Shown here piece by piece: positions 25,076-34,044 of a stretch of 41,751 nucleotides of DNA (its first letter is position 1; each line of letters starts with the position of its first letter). The stretch covers positions 1 through 41,751 of the forward strand of contig JAJDOJ010000089.1 of assembly GCA_022340215.1 (NCBI GenBank), written 5' to 3'. Source of the DNA: Gammaproteobacteria bacterium (GTDB taxonomy: Bacteria > Pseudomonadota > Gammaproteobacteria > JAJDOJ01). The position numbers were made by a program, and so were the translations under genes. The notes under the pieces were generated by a model, which was given only the letters and a program-made list of their open reading frames with translations, made no database searches and was not told the origin of the DNA.

Positions 25076-25750
25076 TCAATTGTCAATCCGCATTCGGCCA
25101 CGCCGCAGATAAAGCACCAGAACCACCACCGCGAGCAGGCTGATAACGATCAGATAAGGCTCGAGACTGTGAAACACCGAGAACACGCCCTTGATGTCCT
25201 TGTCGAGAAAATATGCGCCCAACCCCCAGAGCGCGACCCAGGCCACTGCCCCCAGTACATTAAAAATAGAAAACTTCCACCACGGCATTTCGAGGGTGCC
25301 CGCCACGATGCCGCTAAGCTGGCGCAGACCGTCGAAAAACCGGCCACCAAATACAAGACCACCGCCATAGCGATTGAAAAGGCTTTCCACCCGCTGCATT
25401 CGTGCCTCGCTGACACCCGCTTTTCCCAAAATCAGGCGACCACCCCAGCGCCCCAGCAGGTAGCCCAGGGTATTACCGAGCACCGCTGCCAGGAGAGACA
25501 GTCCCAGCACCAGCCCAATGGACATCCCCCCGCGCGCCGCCAGGATCGCCCCGGCCATGAGCATGGTCTGACCTGGGGCGGGTATCCCGAAACCTTCTAC
25601 CAGCACGGCCCCGAACACCGCCATATAACCATATTGATCCAGTACCGGTTCCGCCAACGCACCGTAGTGATCCAGCGTGCTGGTGGCATCGGCTCCGAGA
25701 TGCGCGAAGAATGCTCGCGCCATGGCGAAATAGTGATCGATAAGCGTCAT
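25076..25750 (-). CDS. DedA family membrane protein (VTT domain)
   Basis: A 224-residue integral membrane protein starting at ATG 25750; a GTG at 25777 is an in-frame alternative. DedA signatures are present: EGFGIPAPGQTMLMAGAILA near residue 50, GNTLGYLLGRWGG, and FGGRFFDGLRQLSGIVAGTL near 135. WWKFSIFNVLGAVAWVALWG and a C-terminal membrane helix with a short Arg-rich tail follow. DedA/VTT proteins are undecaprenyl-phosphate or phospholipid scramblase-like transporters of the inner membrane. It is a single gene; the neighbours do not narrow its substrate. Confidence 0.9.
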   Translation of the reverse strand: MTLIDHYFAMARAFFAHLGADATSTLDHYGALAEPVLDQYGYMAVFGAVLVEGFGIPAPGQTMLMAGAILAARGGMSIGLVLGLSLLAAVLGNTLGYLLGRWGGRLILGKAGVSEARMQRVESLFNRYGGGLVFGGRFFDGLRQLSGIVAGTLEMPWWKFSIFNVLGAVAWVALWGLGAYFLDKDIKGVFSVFHSLEPYLIVISLLAVVVLVLYLRRGRMRIDN

Positions 25751-25956
25751 GTTCGCAGCCCCGGAAATCTGATCCACCGAATTCGCGCCAGGGCCGAGAA
25801 AATCCTGCCCAAGCCGAGCGCCCTGTCGTTACCCTGGAACAAACCTCTTCCCCTTTCCTCGTTCTGGAAATAAAAGGCCATGTGCCAGACACTTAGCCGA
25901 GCCAAAGTTTCGCAGTGATGGGCTCCATGTAGTCAGATTTCCGCGTAGAACACTCT

Positions 25957-25988
25957 ACTGTTCCAAGGAAAGACTGTTCCAAGGAAAG
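25957..25988. repeat. Perfect 16-bp tandem duplication
   Basis: ACTGTTCCAAGGAAAG occurs twice head to tail (25957-25972 and 25973-25988) in the spacer between the DedA gene and the small gene at 26001. It is probably a replication-slippage event with no evident function. Confidence 0.8.
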
Positions 25989-26000
25989 CTCGTTCGTAGT

Positions 26001-26189
26001 TCAGGGCTGGCTTTCTATCCGGTTGATCGCCTGTCTGATCTCATCCAGGATGATCTGCTGCGCCTTTGTTTCATCAGCATCGGGGATGGACCATTCCATC
26101 TCACTGAGATATTTATCAACCAGCGATATGACATCTTTGTCAAGCGCCTTGCGGCGTTTATCCATCTCGATCTCTTCCATTGAAGGCAT
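26001..26189 (-). CDS. Small conserved cytoplasmic protein
   Basis: A 62-residue protein from ATG 26189, with AGGGGG about 7 bases upstream; the in-frame extension to 26279 lacks a ribosome binding site. The sequence is charged and helical: EEIEMDKRRKALDKDVISLV, then DKYLSEMEWSIPDADE and a final QQIILDEIRQAINRIE helix. It has no signal peptide or Cys. It resembles a small uncharacterised gammaproteobacterial protein group. Function is unknown. Confidence 0.6.
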   Translation of the reverse strand: MPSMEEIEMDKRRKALDKDVISLVDKYLSEMEWSIPDADETKAQQIILDEIRQAINRIESQP

Positions 26190-26694
26190 GACAAACCCCC
26201 TGTGGGTTATGTGGTGTGATCTCCTACGGTTTGATAATGCCGTTAGGTCGATAAGGACGATGCGCCCGGACTTCATCAAGGCCAGGTCGCTATCAATCGA
26301 CCATACAGAACACGGATATACGGACGCAGAGTCCTGCTTCTGATCTCACGCAATTCGAGTCCTTACAAAACGAGATAAACCACATACGGGTCAGCGCAGC
26401 GCAACCTGACATGATCCCATGCCTCCGCCGTTGTCCGTCCGCGTACGCTTTGTCGGGCGAACCCAACCTCCGGCAATATGATTAAGCATCGTTGGCTCAT
26501 TTGCAATCATTGAGTCGCGCGCCGGCATCGCGGCTTCGATTCCCACATCGTGGAGCCTCCTCCAACCTATCGAACAGTTACCACCATCCTGTGGATTAGG
26601 AAGCGATATGAATCCTGAAGTCTATTCGGTCAAGTGACCACGCTAGCCACGCAGCCGGAAACAACCACCCGGTTCAGCGCCGATCGGAGGGCCG
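26190..26694. other. Gene-free stretch with a weak dispersed repeat
   Basis: No coding frame is convincing. At about 26391-26477 the fragments GGTCAGCGCAGCGCAACCTG and TGTCGGGCGAACCCAACCT face each other. They resemble a degenerate copy of the common proteobacterial repeat built on GGTTAGCGCAGCGTAACCC and its complement. Nothing else stands out. Confidence 0.35.
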
Positions 26695-27042
26695 TCATTC
26701 CTTCGCTTCTTCAGCAATCTTCGCCGCATCGTGTGTGTTCTCGAACGCGAGGGTGGCTGAGTGAATCGCAACTGCAACCACGATCCCGGTGAAAACAATT
26801 CCGATGAATGCAATGATAACCGCGAGAATCTTTGACAGCTTTTGACTGGGATGTATATCCCCATAGCCGACTGTCGTTGCAGTGATGAAGGAATGATACA
26901 AGGCGTCCAGTTTCGACCAGCCTTCTATCTTCCCGATAAAGTGTCCCAGGATGACAATGATCAGTAACAGCGCAAGCAAGAGCGGGCCAGTATAAAACAG
27001 CCCGACAGCAAACAAATGGACAAAATCAAGAGTGAACTCCAT
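26695..27042 (-). CDS. Two-helix potassium channel protein
   Basis: A 115-residue membrane protein with one ion-channel (PF07885-type) domain. The first helix is about 16-37 (LLLALLLIIVILGHFIG). The pore helix and selectivity filter are YHSFITATTVGYGDIHP, with the canonical TVGYG. The second helix is about 73-100. The N-terminus is short and there is no cytoplasmic regulatory (RCK) domain, so it is a minimal KcsA-like pore that would form a tetramer. ATG 27042 is chosen by family length; an ATG at 27078 is in frame and closer to an AGGGG. It is about 70 bases downstream of the RND adaptor and may share its transcript. Confidence 0.85.
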   Translation of the reverse strand: MEFTLDFVHLFAVGLFYTGPLLLALLLIIVILGHFIGKIEGWSKLDALYHSFITATTVGYGDIHPSQKLSKILAVIIAFIGIVFTGIVVAVAIHSATLAFENTHDAAKIAEEAKE

Positions 27043-27113
27043 GGGATTGTCCCGCTTTTCAGTAAAGGCGCAGGTCATCGCCCCTGGTCGGATGCGATTT
27101 TCGCGTTTAAGTT

Positions 27114-28286
27114 TCAGGATGCCGGTTTGTCAACCGCAGCGTCCGTAACCTTGACTTCCATACCCGGGCGAACCTTTTGCAGGCCTTCAGAGATGACGCG
27201 CTCGCCCTTTTTCAGGCCCTTCGTGACGATCCATTGCTGTTTGTGGGATGCGCCTGTCGTCACCATGCGTTTCTCGACCTTGTTGTCTTTGCCAACGATA
27301 AGGACGTGGGTACCCTCCTGGGTCTGAAGCAAGGCCTTTTCGGGAATCAGGAGCGCGTCGGGCTGGTGTCCAACGATCATCCGTAGCGGTATGTATTGTC
27401 CCGGTATGAGTGACCGCTGGTCACCCTGTTTCGGGTTTGGAAATTCAAAGCGTACTGTCAGTGTATCGGTTGACGAGTCAATCAGGCCGCTGATGTAATT
27501 CAAGTCACCTTGCTGGGGATAGATATTGCCGTCCGGCATGACCAGCTCAGCGGTAAATTCATTCTGCGCGGTTGGTGCCAACCCCTGTTCCTGCAGTTTC
27601 TGTACCCGGTAAACCTGCTCGCGGCTGATGTTGGAGACGACATAAACCGGGTCGATCTGAATCACCGTCGTCAACTCGGTTTCCTGTTCGTGCACCAGGT
27701 CGCCGACGTGCGCCAGCGTATCCTGAATGCGGCCGCTGAACGGCGCGGCGATCATCGTGAAGCTCAGGTCGAGCTTGACGTTTTCGATATCCGCCTTGTC
27801 CTTATCGATCGATGCCTGCGCCTCCGCCTCTCTGGCAACAGCCTTTTCCTTGTCTTCCACCGAACCGGCGCCCTTGCTGGCGAGCCGTTTGTAACGCGCC
27901 GCTTCACTGGCCCACAACTTAAGACTCGCCTGATCCCGCGCGAGTTGCGCCTGAAGCGACTCGAGTTTTGCCTGGTAAGGACGGGGATCGATCAGGTATA
28001 GCGGGTCACCTTCAGTGACGTTGGTGCCTTCGGTGAAGTTGCGCTCGAAGATGTAGCCCGACACGCGCGGCACAATCTTTACGGTCTTCATCGGCTGAAC
28101 AGTACCCGCCACCTCCATAACGATGGGTACGGTTTCGTGTTTAACTTCGGAAACAACCACGCCGGGTGAGGGCATCTGGGGTTTCTGTTCGGATTTCTCA
28201 CAGCCCGCCAATCCCAGCAATAGGCTGCACGCTGCGATAAGAACCGTTGCTTTGATCAAGTATCGATTGTGCACTGTTGTATGCAT
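27114..28286 (-). CDS. RND efflux periplasmic adaptor (membrane fusion) lipoprotein
   Basis: A 390-residue lipoprotein, start ATG 28286. The signal ends at lipobox LAGC (Cys about 29). Then come a barrel-sandwich half (VEVAGTVQP-like VMEVAGTVQPMKTVKIVPRV and GYIFERNFTEGTNV), a coiled-coil hairpin (about 100-160, Lys/Glu/Ala-rich) and the returning lipoyl half with APFSGRIQDTLAHVGDLV. A beta-barrel and the membrane-proximal domain with LLIPEKALLQTQEGTHVLIV follow. This is the AcrA/MexA family order. It lies 14 bases downstream of the pump gene, so the pair is co-transcribed with the pump first. Confidence 0.92.
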   Translation of the reverse strand: MHTTVHNRYLIKATVLIAACSLLLGLAGCEKSEQKPQMPSPGVVVSEVKHETVPIVMEVAGTVQPMKTVKIVPRVSGYIFERNFTEGTNVTEGDPLYLIDPRPYQAKLESLQAQLARDQASLKLWASEAARYKRLASKGAGSVEDKEKAVAREAEAQASIDKDKADIENVKLDLSFTMIAAPFSGRIQDTLAHVGDLVHEQETELTTVIQIDPVYVVSNISREQVYRVQKLQEQGLAPTAQNEFTAELVMPDGNIYPQQGDLNYISGLIDSSTDTLTVRFEFPNPKQGDQRSLIPGQYIPLRMIVGHQPDALLIPEKALLQTQEGTHVLIVGKDNKVEKRMVTTGASHKQQWIVTKGLKKGERVISEGLQKVRPGMEVKVTDAAVDKPAS

Positions 28287-28300
28287 GGTAGTGGCCTGTT

Positions 28301-31300
28301 TCAGGCTTGCTGATCCTGTGGTTCTGCGCTGGAGGTATTTGCCGGACGCCCTGTCTTGCGTTCGCGCATGCGCTCTATCACCACATAGAAGATCGGCACG
28401 AACAGGATAAGAACGGTGGCCAGCGTGAGTCCGCCCACTACGGCGGTACCCAGAGAACGGCGCGCATTGGCGCCCGCACCGCTCGCCAGCACCAGTGGCA
28501 TGAGGCCGAGGATAAAAGCGAACGCAGTCATCAGGATCGGCCGCAAGCGGATGCGTGCCGCCTCCATCGCGGCGTCGACGATGCCCGCGCCCTGCTCGTG
28601 CAGGTCCTTGGCGAATTGCACGATGAGGATAGAGTTCTTCGCCACCAGGCCGATCAGCATAACCAGGCCGATCTGGCCGTAAACGTCTAGATCCATGTTC
28701 CGCAGCACCAGGAATCCGATCGCTCCCAAAAGCCCCAGCGGAATGGCCAGCAGAATCATGACGGGCATGGACCAGCTCTCGTATTGCGCGGCCAGCACCA
28801 GAAACACGAAGATCAGCGACATGGCGAACACCACCGGCGCCAGGTTGCCGGCCTCCTTCTGCTGATAGACCAGGTTGGTCCATTCATAACCAAAACCCTC
28901 CGGCAGGACCGTATCGGCGAGTTCCTCCATGGCGGCATTGGCCTGCCCGGAGCTGTAACCCGGCGCGGCGCCGCCGTTGACCTGGGCCGAGCTGTATTCG
29001 TTGTAGTGTGGGATGTTGTACGCCCCTGTAATGGGCCGGATGCTGACAAACGCGCTCAGCGGGATCATCTTTCCTTCGTTGTTCCGCACCATGAGCCGAG
29101 TGATGTCATCATCCTGGAAGCGTGCATCCTTTTCGGCCTGAAGATAGACCCGGTACACCCGTCCGTACTGGTTATACTGGTTGACGTACAGCGACCCCAG
29201 GTTGATCTGCAGTGTATTGAAAATATTGTCCAGCGAAACACCACGGGTCTTGGCCTTCACCCGGTCGACCTCCAGGTAACGCTGCGGCACATCCGGGTCG
29301 AAGGTCGAATAAACTTTGGCAAGTTCCGGCCGTTTTCGCGCCTCGACGAGAAAATTTTGCAGCACCTTGGCCAACGCATCCACGCCTAGACTGTTGAGGT
29401 CCTGGATCTCGAAGTTGAAACCGCCGGTGGAACCCAGGCCGGGAATCGGTGGCGCGTTGGCCACCAGGATGACGGCTTCCGGGATCCCGGCCACCCGGGA
29501 CTGAATGTGACCAATGATGCCCTCGAGCTGGGTTTCAGGGCTCTTGCGCTCGGCATAGGGTTTGAACACGACGAAACTGAAGGCTGCGCTCATGTCCTGA
29601 ACCGCATCGATGAGGTTGTAACCCGGTACGGAAATGACGTCGGCAACGCCCGGCGAGCTCATCGCGATCTGGTTGATCCGATTCACCACCTGCTCAGTGC
29701 GCTGTATGCCCGCCCCGGACGGTAACTTGGTTAACACCATCACATAACCCTGGTCTTCGTCCGGCACGAAGGCGGAGGGCGTCGACAGGAACAGGACCAG
29801 GGCCAGGACACACAGGCCGGCAAAGACGATTCCTACCGGCACCCAGACCCCGGAGAGGGTCTTCACCGCGTTGGCGTAACCATTGGAGAGCCGGTCAAAG
29901 GCGGTGTTGAATGCGCGAAAGAAGCGATTCTTTTCACCAGTCTCCGGGCGCAGCAGGACCGCCGCGAGCGCCGGGCTCAGCGTCAGGGAATTGAAACCCG
30001 ACAGGCCGACCGCAATGGCAATCGTCAGGGCGAACTGGTTGTAGAGCTGACCCGTCATGCCCGGGATGAACGCTACCGGGACGAATACCGCCATCAGCAC
30101 GATGGTGGTGGCGATGACCGGCCCACGCACCTCCGACATGGCCTGCTCGGTAATCTTCTTCATATCGGTGGCACCGGCTTCCAGGTGACGGTTGACGTTT
30201 TCCACCACCACGATGGCATCGTCGACGACCAGCGCCACGGCGACCACCAGACCCAGCAGGCTGAGGGTGTTGATAGAAAAGTCGAAGGCCAGCATGAAGA
30301 CGAAGGTGCCGATCAGCGAAACCGGGATGGCGATCGTCGGAATCAGGGTACTGCGGAAGTTCTGCAGGAACACGAACACCACCAGCATGACCAGCAGGAT
30401 GGCCTCCACCAGCGTAATAATGACTTCGCGGGTGGATTCCTCAATGAAGCGGGTCGTGTCATAGTGCACGCTCCATTCCAGATCGTCCGGGAAATGCACC
30501 GCCAGGTCGGTCATCACCTCGCGCACCGCTTTGGCGATCCTGATCGAATTCGCGTTGGCCAGCTGGTAGACGGCAATGGCGGCGGTGGGCTTGTTGTTGA
30601 GGCTGGTGGACCAGGAGTAGTCTTCCGCACCCAGTTCCACTCGCCCCACATCCTTGATCCGTACCACGGTGCCGTCTGGATTGGCGCGAATAACGATCTC
30701 CTCGAACTGCTGCACGCTCTCGAGGCGACCCAGGGCGTTCAGCTGAAAGGCGAATGCCTGGCCATCAGGCGCCGGCGGGGCACCCAGCTTGCCCGCCGCG
30801 ACCTGGTTGTTCTGTTCTTCGACGGCGTTCTCCACGTCCATCGCCGTCATGCCCATATTGGCCAGCCTGTCCGGATCCAGCCAGATGCGCATGGCGTACT
30901 TACGCAGACCGAAATTGTTGATCGAGGCTACCCCGTCGATACGAGCGAGGCGATCAGTGATATGGATGTCCGCATAATTCTGCAGAAAGGCCTGGTCGAA
31001 TGTGCCGTTGGGGGACGTCAGGTTAACGATCAGCACGATATTGCTGGAGTGCTTTTCGATCGTCAGCCCGACCTGGTTCACCTCGGGCGGCAACTGGGAC
31101 AGGGCCTGGTTACTGCGGGTCAACGCTTCCATCTGGGCGATGGACTGGTCATAGCCCACCTCGAAGGTCATGGTAATGAGCGAATTGCCGTTGTTGGTGC
31201 TGTTGGAGGACATATAGACCATGCCCTCTGCCCCGTTGAGCTGTTCTTCCAACGGCGTGGTGACGGTATTGGCCACCACGTCGGAACTGGCACCGATATA

Positions 31301-31441
31301 CTGCGTGGAGACCTGGATCTGGGAGGGCACCAGCGGCGGGTACTGCGCAATAGGCAGCACGAACATACTGACAAGCCCGGCCAGGATCATCATCAAGGCG
31401 ATGGCAGCGGCAAATACAGGGCGGTTGATAAAGAAGTTCAT
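28301..31441 (-). CDS. RND efflux pump, AcrB/MexB (HAE1) family
   Basis: A 1,046-residue inner-membrane transporter, the usual length for AcrB. It starts with FFINRPVFAAAIALMMILAG and carries the HAE1 hallmarks: VAQYPP-like IAQYPPLVPSQI, the proton-relay Asp pair in VVDDAIVVVENV (about 406-407), the Lys in GLVAKNSILIVQFAK (about 934), and two duplicated halves with large periplasmic loops. Together with the adaptor it would export hydrophobic or amphiphilic compounds, using an outer-membrane channel that is not encoded here. The pump precedes the adaptor, the reverse of acrAB, and no linked TetR-type repressor is visible. Substrates cannot be read from sequence. Confidence 0.95.
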   Translation of the reverse strand: MNFFINRPVFAAAIALMMILAGLVSMFVLPIAQYPPLVPSQIQVSTQYIGASSDVVANTVTTPLEEQLNGAEGMVYMSSNSTNNGNSLITMTFEVGYDQSIAQMEALTRSNQALSQLPPEVNQVGLTIEKHSSNIVLIVNLTSPNGTFDQAFLQNYADIHITDRLARIDGVASINNFGLRKYAMRIWLDPDRLANMGMTAMDVENAVEEQNNQVAAGKLGAPPAPDGQAFAFQLNALGRLESVQQFEEIVIRANPDGTVVRIKDVGRVELGAEDYSWSTSLNNKPTAAIAVYQLANANSIRIAKAVREVMTDLAVHFPDDLEWSVHYDTTRFIEESTREVIITLVEAILLVMLVVFVFLQNFRSTLIPTIAIPVSLIGTFVFMLAFDFSINTLSLLGLVVAVALVVDDAIVVVENVNRHLEAGATDMKKITEQAMSEVRGPVIATTIVLMAVFVPVAFIPGMTGQLYNQFALTIAIAVGLSGFNSLTLSPALAAVLLRPETGEKNRFFRAFNTAFDRLSNGYANAVKTLSGVWVPVGIVFAGLCVLALVLFLSTPSAFVPDEDQGYVMVLTKLPSGAGIQRTEQVVNRINQIAMSSPGVADVISVPGYNLIDAVQDMSAAFSFVVFKPYAERKSPETQLEGIIGHIQSRVAGIPEAVILVANAPPIPGLGSTGGFNFEIQDLNSLGVDALAKVLQNFLVEARKRPELAKVYSTFDPDVPQRYLEVDRVKAKTRGVSLDNIFNTLQINLGSLYVNQYNQYGRVYRVYLQAEKDARFQDDDITRLMVRNNEGKMIPLSAFVSIRPITGAYNIPHYNEYSSAQVNGGAAPGYSSGQANAAMEELADTVLPEGFGYEWTNLVYQQKEAGNLAPVVFAMSLIFVFLVLAAQYESWSMPVMILLAIPLGLLGAIGFLVLRNMDLDVYGQIGLVMLIGLVAKNSILIVQFAKDLHEQGAGIVDAAMEAARIRLRPILMTAFAFILGLMPLVLASGAGANARRSLGTAVVGGLTLATVLILFVPIFYVVIERMRERKTGRPANTSSAEPQDQQA

Positions 31442-31876
31442 GGAATACCGGTCTTTACCCGCGGCAGGAAACGGGCAAGCTGTCCATTTGGGTCCGAGGT
31501 TGCTGTGTGAGCAGGCAGGGTCTGGATGGGCAGGTCATCCGTGCTTACATCCGTAACCAGGAGGCTGGGGAGATGCGCCAGGAGCAGACGCGGTTACAGG
31601 GCCTTTAGCGACAACTGGCCCCCTCGGGGACTCCATCAAACCACCCCCTCTGGGGCGCTGATTGGTAGAAACTCATGATTATACGCTTGTATGGCGGCAC
31701 ACCCGGGATATTTCGCGATCGCAACGAGAGGAGGGAGTGCGTCGAGTATTGAGCGGAACATGATTCGACCATTCCCTTGCGCCTGCCACGCCAACCCGTT
31801 TCGCCGCCCGGGCAGGTGCCGGGTAAGCTTTCGGGCAATTATCCCGTTGACCCTGTGACGTGCTCGGAAGGGTGTG
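31442..31876. other. Upstream region of the RND operon with a possible transposase remnant
   Basis: No intact gene lies here. Bases just before the pump ATG give no clear promoter. A possible C-terminal transposase remnant lies at 31510-31608. The rest, up to the tRNA gene, shows no repeat or frame that I can identify. Confidence 0.4.
31510..31608 (+). pseudogene. Possible C-terminal remnant of an IS200-type transposase
   Basis: Plus-strand codons ending at the TAG at 31606 read GLDGQVIRAYIRNQEAGEMR, then QEQTRLQGL. The RAYIRNQE stretch is reminiscent of the last helix of Y1 (IS200/IS605 or RAYT) transposases. No catalytic His or Tyr motif is present and upstream codons are unconvincing, so this is tentative. 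Confidence 0.3.
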
Positions 31877-31953
31877 TGGCGCCCTCGACAGGATTCGAAC
31901 CTGTGACCTATCGCTTAGGAGGCGATTGCTCTATCCTGCTGAGCTACGAGGGC
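31877..31953 (-). tRNA. tRNA-Arg (anticodon CCU)
   Basis: The minus strand folds as a complete 77-base tRNA including an encoded CCA. The acceptor stem is GCCCTCG/CGAGGGC, the D arm GCTC/GAGC, and the anticodon stem ATCGC/GCGAT. The loop is CTCCTAA (anticodon CCT at 31919-31917, reading AGG codons), and the T arm is ACAGG-TTCGAAT-CCTGT. All stems pair perfectly. Confidence 0.97.
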
Positions 31954-32051
31954 AGGGCGAGCGAGTATAGCAACCCCGTTACGGCACCTGCCACCGCCGC
32001 GATTCCCCATCTTTTCCCGGCTGGCCAACGGATCGCGCCGCAACCCTTGCT

Positions 32052-32876
32052 CTAACGGCATTCACCCACGGAATCCGCCCGGCAACGGCGGCGGTCGACC
32101 CACATGGTCTTGTCGAGCCGGGCGTCTTCGAAGTTGGCGTCGAGGATCACGGCCTCCTCGAGCCTGGCCCGGCTGAGGTCGGCGCCACTGAAATCCGCGT
32201 ACTGCAGGTTGGCGCGTTGCAGGTTCGCACCGGCAAGGTTCGCGCCGCTCAGGTTCGCATCCTCCAGCGAGGCGCTGGTGAGATTCGCGTCGGAAAGGTC
32301 GGCCCCGCTGCCATCGATTTCCTCCAGCGACGCCTGTTCCAGATTGGCACCCTGGAGGTTTGTGCCCTTCAGCGTCGCGCCCTTCAAATTGGCCTGGTAG
32401 AGGGTGGCTTCCGGCATGCGTGCGCCGGACAGATCGGCCTTTGCCAGGGTGGCGCGTCCGAACTTGGCGGAGTCCAGCAGACTGTCGACCAGCAGGGCGC
32501 CGCCGAGATCGGCGTTGGTGAAATTGGTCCGCTTCAGACGGGCCCCGGAGAGGTCCGCGCCAGAAAGGTTCGCGAACCCGAGATCGGCGCCGTCCATCTT
32601 GGCGCCCGTCAGGATGGCGCCTTCGAAACGGCTGCGGACGAGTGTGGCGCTGCGCAGATCCACCTTGTTAAGGTCGGCGCCGGAGAGGTCGCAGTCCAGC
32701 CAGAGGACGCCCCGGGCCGGCGGATCTTCGCAGGCGGCCTGCACACAGGCCGATGGGGCCATCGCCAGAATCGCGAGCAGGGCCGGAATCATCAACAATT
32801 CGGCGAGTGTGGCAGCTGCGCGCAGGGATCGCGCGCCGGGGGCGCATCGGGATCGATCGGGGTGTGGGCGTTCCAT
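32052..32876 (-). CDS. Exported pentapeptide-repeat protein
   Basis: A 274-residue protein. The start at ATG 32876 gives an Arg-rich N-region and a hydrophobic core (MIPALLAILAMAPSACVQA), i.e. a signal peptide of about 48 residues. ATG 32792 is an alternative that leaves only the hydrophobic part. Residues 60-255 are nearly uninterrupted A(D/N)LxX pentapeptides (DLSGADLNKVDLRSATLV onward), forming a right-handed quadrilateral beta-helix of about nine coils. Cys pairs flank the helix at both ends (ACEDPP/LDCDL and RRCRADSVGEC), as in secreted disulfide-capped forms. Function is unknown. It is divergent from moaA across 139 bases. Confidence 0.88.
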   Translation of the reverse strand: MERPHPDRSRCAPGARSLRAAATLAELLMIPALLAILAMAPSACVQAACEDPPARGVLWLDCDLSGADLNKVDLRSATLVRSRFEGAILTGAKMDGADLGFANLSGADLSGARLKRTNFTNADLGGALLVDSLLDSAKFGRATLAKADLSGARMPEATLYQANLKGATLKGTNLQGANLEQASLEEIDGSGADLSDANLTSASLEDANLSGANLAGANLQRANLQYADFSGADLSRARLEEAVILDANFEDARLDKTMWVDRRRCRADSVGECR

Positions 32877-32901
32877 CCGGGGGTCTTGACGGGAAAAGCC
32901 G

Positions 32902-32909
32902 GAATTATA
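32902..32909 (-). promoter_or_regulatory. Possible -10 element of the pentapeptide-repeat gene
   Basis: On the minus strand TATAAT lies about 28 bases before the ATG at 32876. No good -35 hexamer is found at the right distance, so the call is weak. Confidence 0.3.
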
Positions 32910-33015
32910 CGCGAATCCGCGCGATCAGGATGGCCGGGTCGGCCAACTATCGTCGGGACCGCAATGGGATTAGAATGGAGGGTCAAGTCTACCCGTGGAT
33001 GCTGATCGACCACAG

Positions 33016-34044
33016 ATGACGGGAACCCGACCAGAGATGCAGGATGCATCCGGACGGTTGCTGCGCGATCTGCGCATCTCCGTGACGGACCGGTGCAACT
33101 TCCGTTGCACCTACTGCATGCCCAAGCATATCTTTCACTCGCATTACCGGTTCATTCCGCGCTCGGATCTCCTGAGTTTTGAGGAGGTCGCGCGGGTGGC
33201 GGGGTTGTTTGCCGCCCTCGGTGTGAGGAAGATCCGCATTACCGGGGGTGAGCCGCTGGTGCGTCGCGATGTCGAGCGGCTCGTGGCAATGCTGGCGAAG
33301 GTCGAAGGTATCGACGATATCAGCCTGACCACCAACGGCTCGCTGCTGACCCGGGAAAAGGCACGGACGCTCCGCGATGCGGGCCTGCGGCGGCTCAACG
33401 TCAGCCTGGACGCGCTGGACGACGAGACCTTCCATGCGATCAACGACGTCAGTCTTCCGGTCAGCCGAGTGCTCGACGCGATCGACAACGCGGCGGCCGC
33501 CGGTCTGTCCCCGGTCAAGGTCAACATGGTGGTCAAGGCCGGTCTCAACGAGGGCGATATCGTCCCCATGGCCAGGCAGTTCCGGGAAACACCCCATATC
33601 GTGCGTTTCATCGAGTTCATGGATGTCGGATGCACCAACGGCTGGCGCATGGACGACGTGGTTCCGGCCCGGGAGATCGTGGCGCGAATTCACAAGGAGT
33701 TTCCCCTGCGGCCGGTGGACCCCAACTATCCGGGAGAGGTTGCCCGGCGCTGGCGCTATCTCGACGGTGGGGGCGAGATCGGGGTGATCGCTTCCGTCAC
33801 CGAGCCGTTCTGCGGCGGCTGCGGCCGCGCAAGACTTTCGGCGAGTGGTTCGCTCTATACCTGCCTGTTCGCGACCGGCGGACACGACCTGCGCGCGATG
33901 TTGAGAAGCGGGGGGAGTGACACAGAGATCCTGGATTGTCTGCGGGCAATCTGGAGTCGGCGAACTGACCGTTACTCGGAGATCCGCGGCGAACAAACCG
34001 ATAGGCCCTTGTCCAGGGTCGAGATGTCCCATATCGGGGGCTGA
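33016..34044 (+). CDS. moaA: GTP 3',8-cyclase MoaA
   Basis: A radical SAM enzyme that converts GTP to 3',8-cyclo-7,8-dihydro-GTP, the first step of molybdenum cofactor synthesis. From ATG 33016 it has 342 residues. The radical-SAM cluster is CNFRCTYC (Cys 27, 31, 34). The second, C-terminal cluster is FCGGCGRARLSASGSLYTC, exactly CX2CX13C. RITGGEPLVRRD and LTTNGSLL are family motifs, and the essential Gly-Gly tail is intact (MSHIGG). A GTG at 32995 with GGAGGG upstream is an alternative start. No other moa genes flank it, so the partner MoaC is elsewhere. Confidence 0.96.
   Translation: MTGTRPEMQDASGRLLRDLRISVTDRCNFRCTYCMPKHIFHSHYRFIPRSDLLSFEEVARVAGLFAALGVRKIRITGGEPLVRRDVERLVAMLAKVEGIDDISLTTNGSLLTREKARTLRDAGLRRLNVSLDALDDETFHAINDVSLPVSRVLDAIDNAAAAGLSPVKVNMVVKAGLNEGDIVPMARQFRETPHIVRFIEFMDVGCTNGWRMDDVVPAREIVARIHKEFPLRPVDPNYPGEVARRWRYLDGGGEIGVIASVTEPFCGGCGRARLSASGSLYTCLFATGGHDLRAMLRSGGSDTEILDCLRAIWSRRTDRYSEIRGEQTDRPLSRVEMSHIGG

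Noticed and set aside
31911-31930. Another terminus of the MITE-like element inside the tRNA
   Set aside because: TTAGGAGGCGATTGC resembles the TTAGGCGATTGCC terminus, but it is the anticodon arm of a perfectly folded tRNA; the likeness is coincidental.
31877-31953. tRNA-Arg as the attachment site of a genomic island
   Set aside because: This tRNA type is often used by integrases, but no integrase gene and no second copy of the tRNA 3' end are visible in the window.
33016-34044. Part of a molybdenum cofactor operon
   Set aside because: moaA is complete, but neither neighbour is a moa, mob or mog gene, so only a solitary moaA can be claimed.
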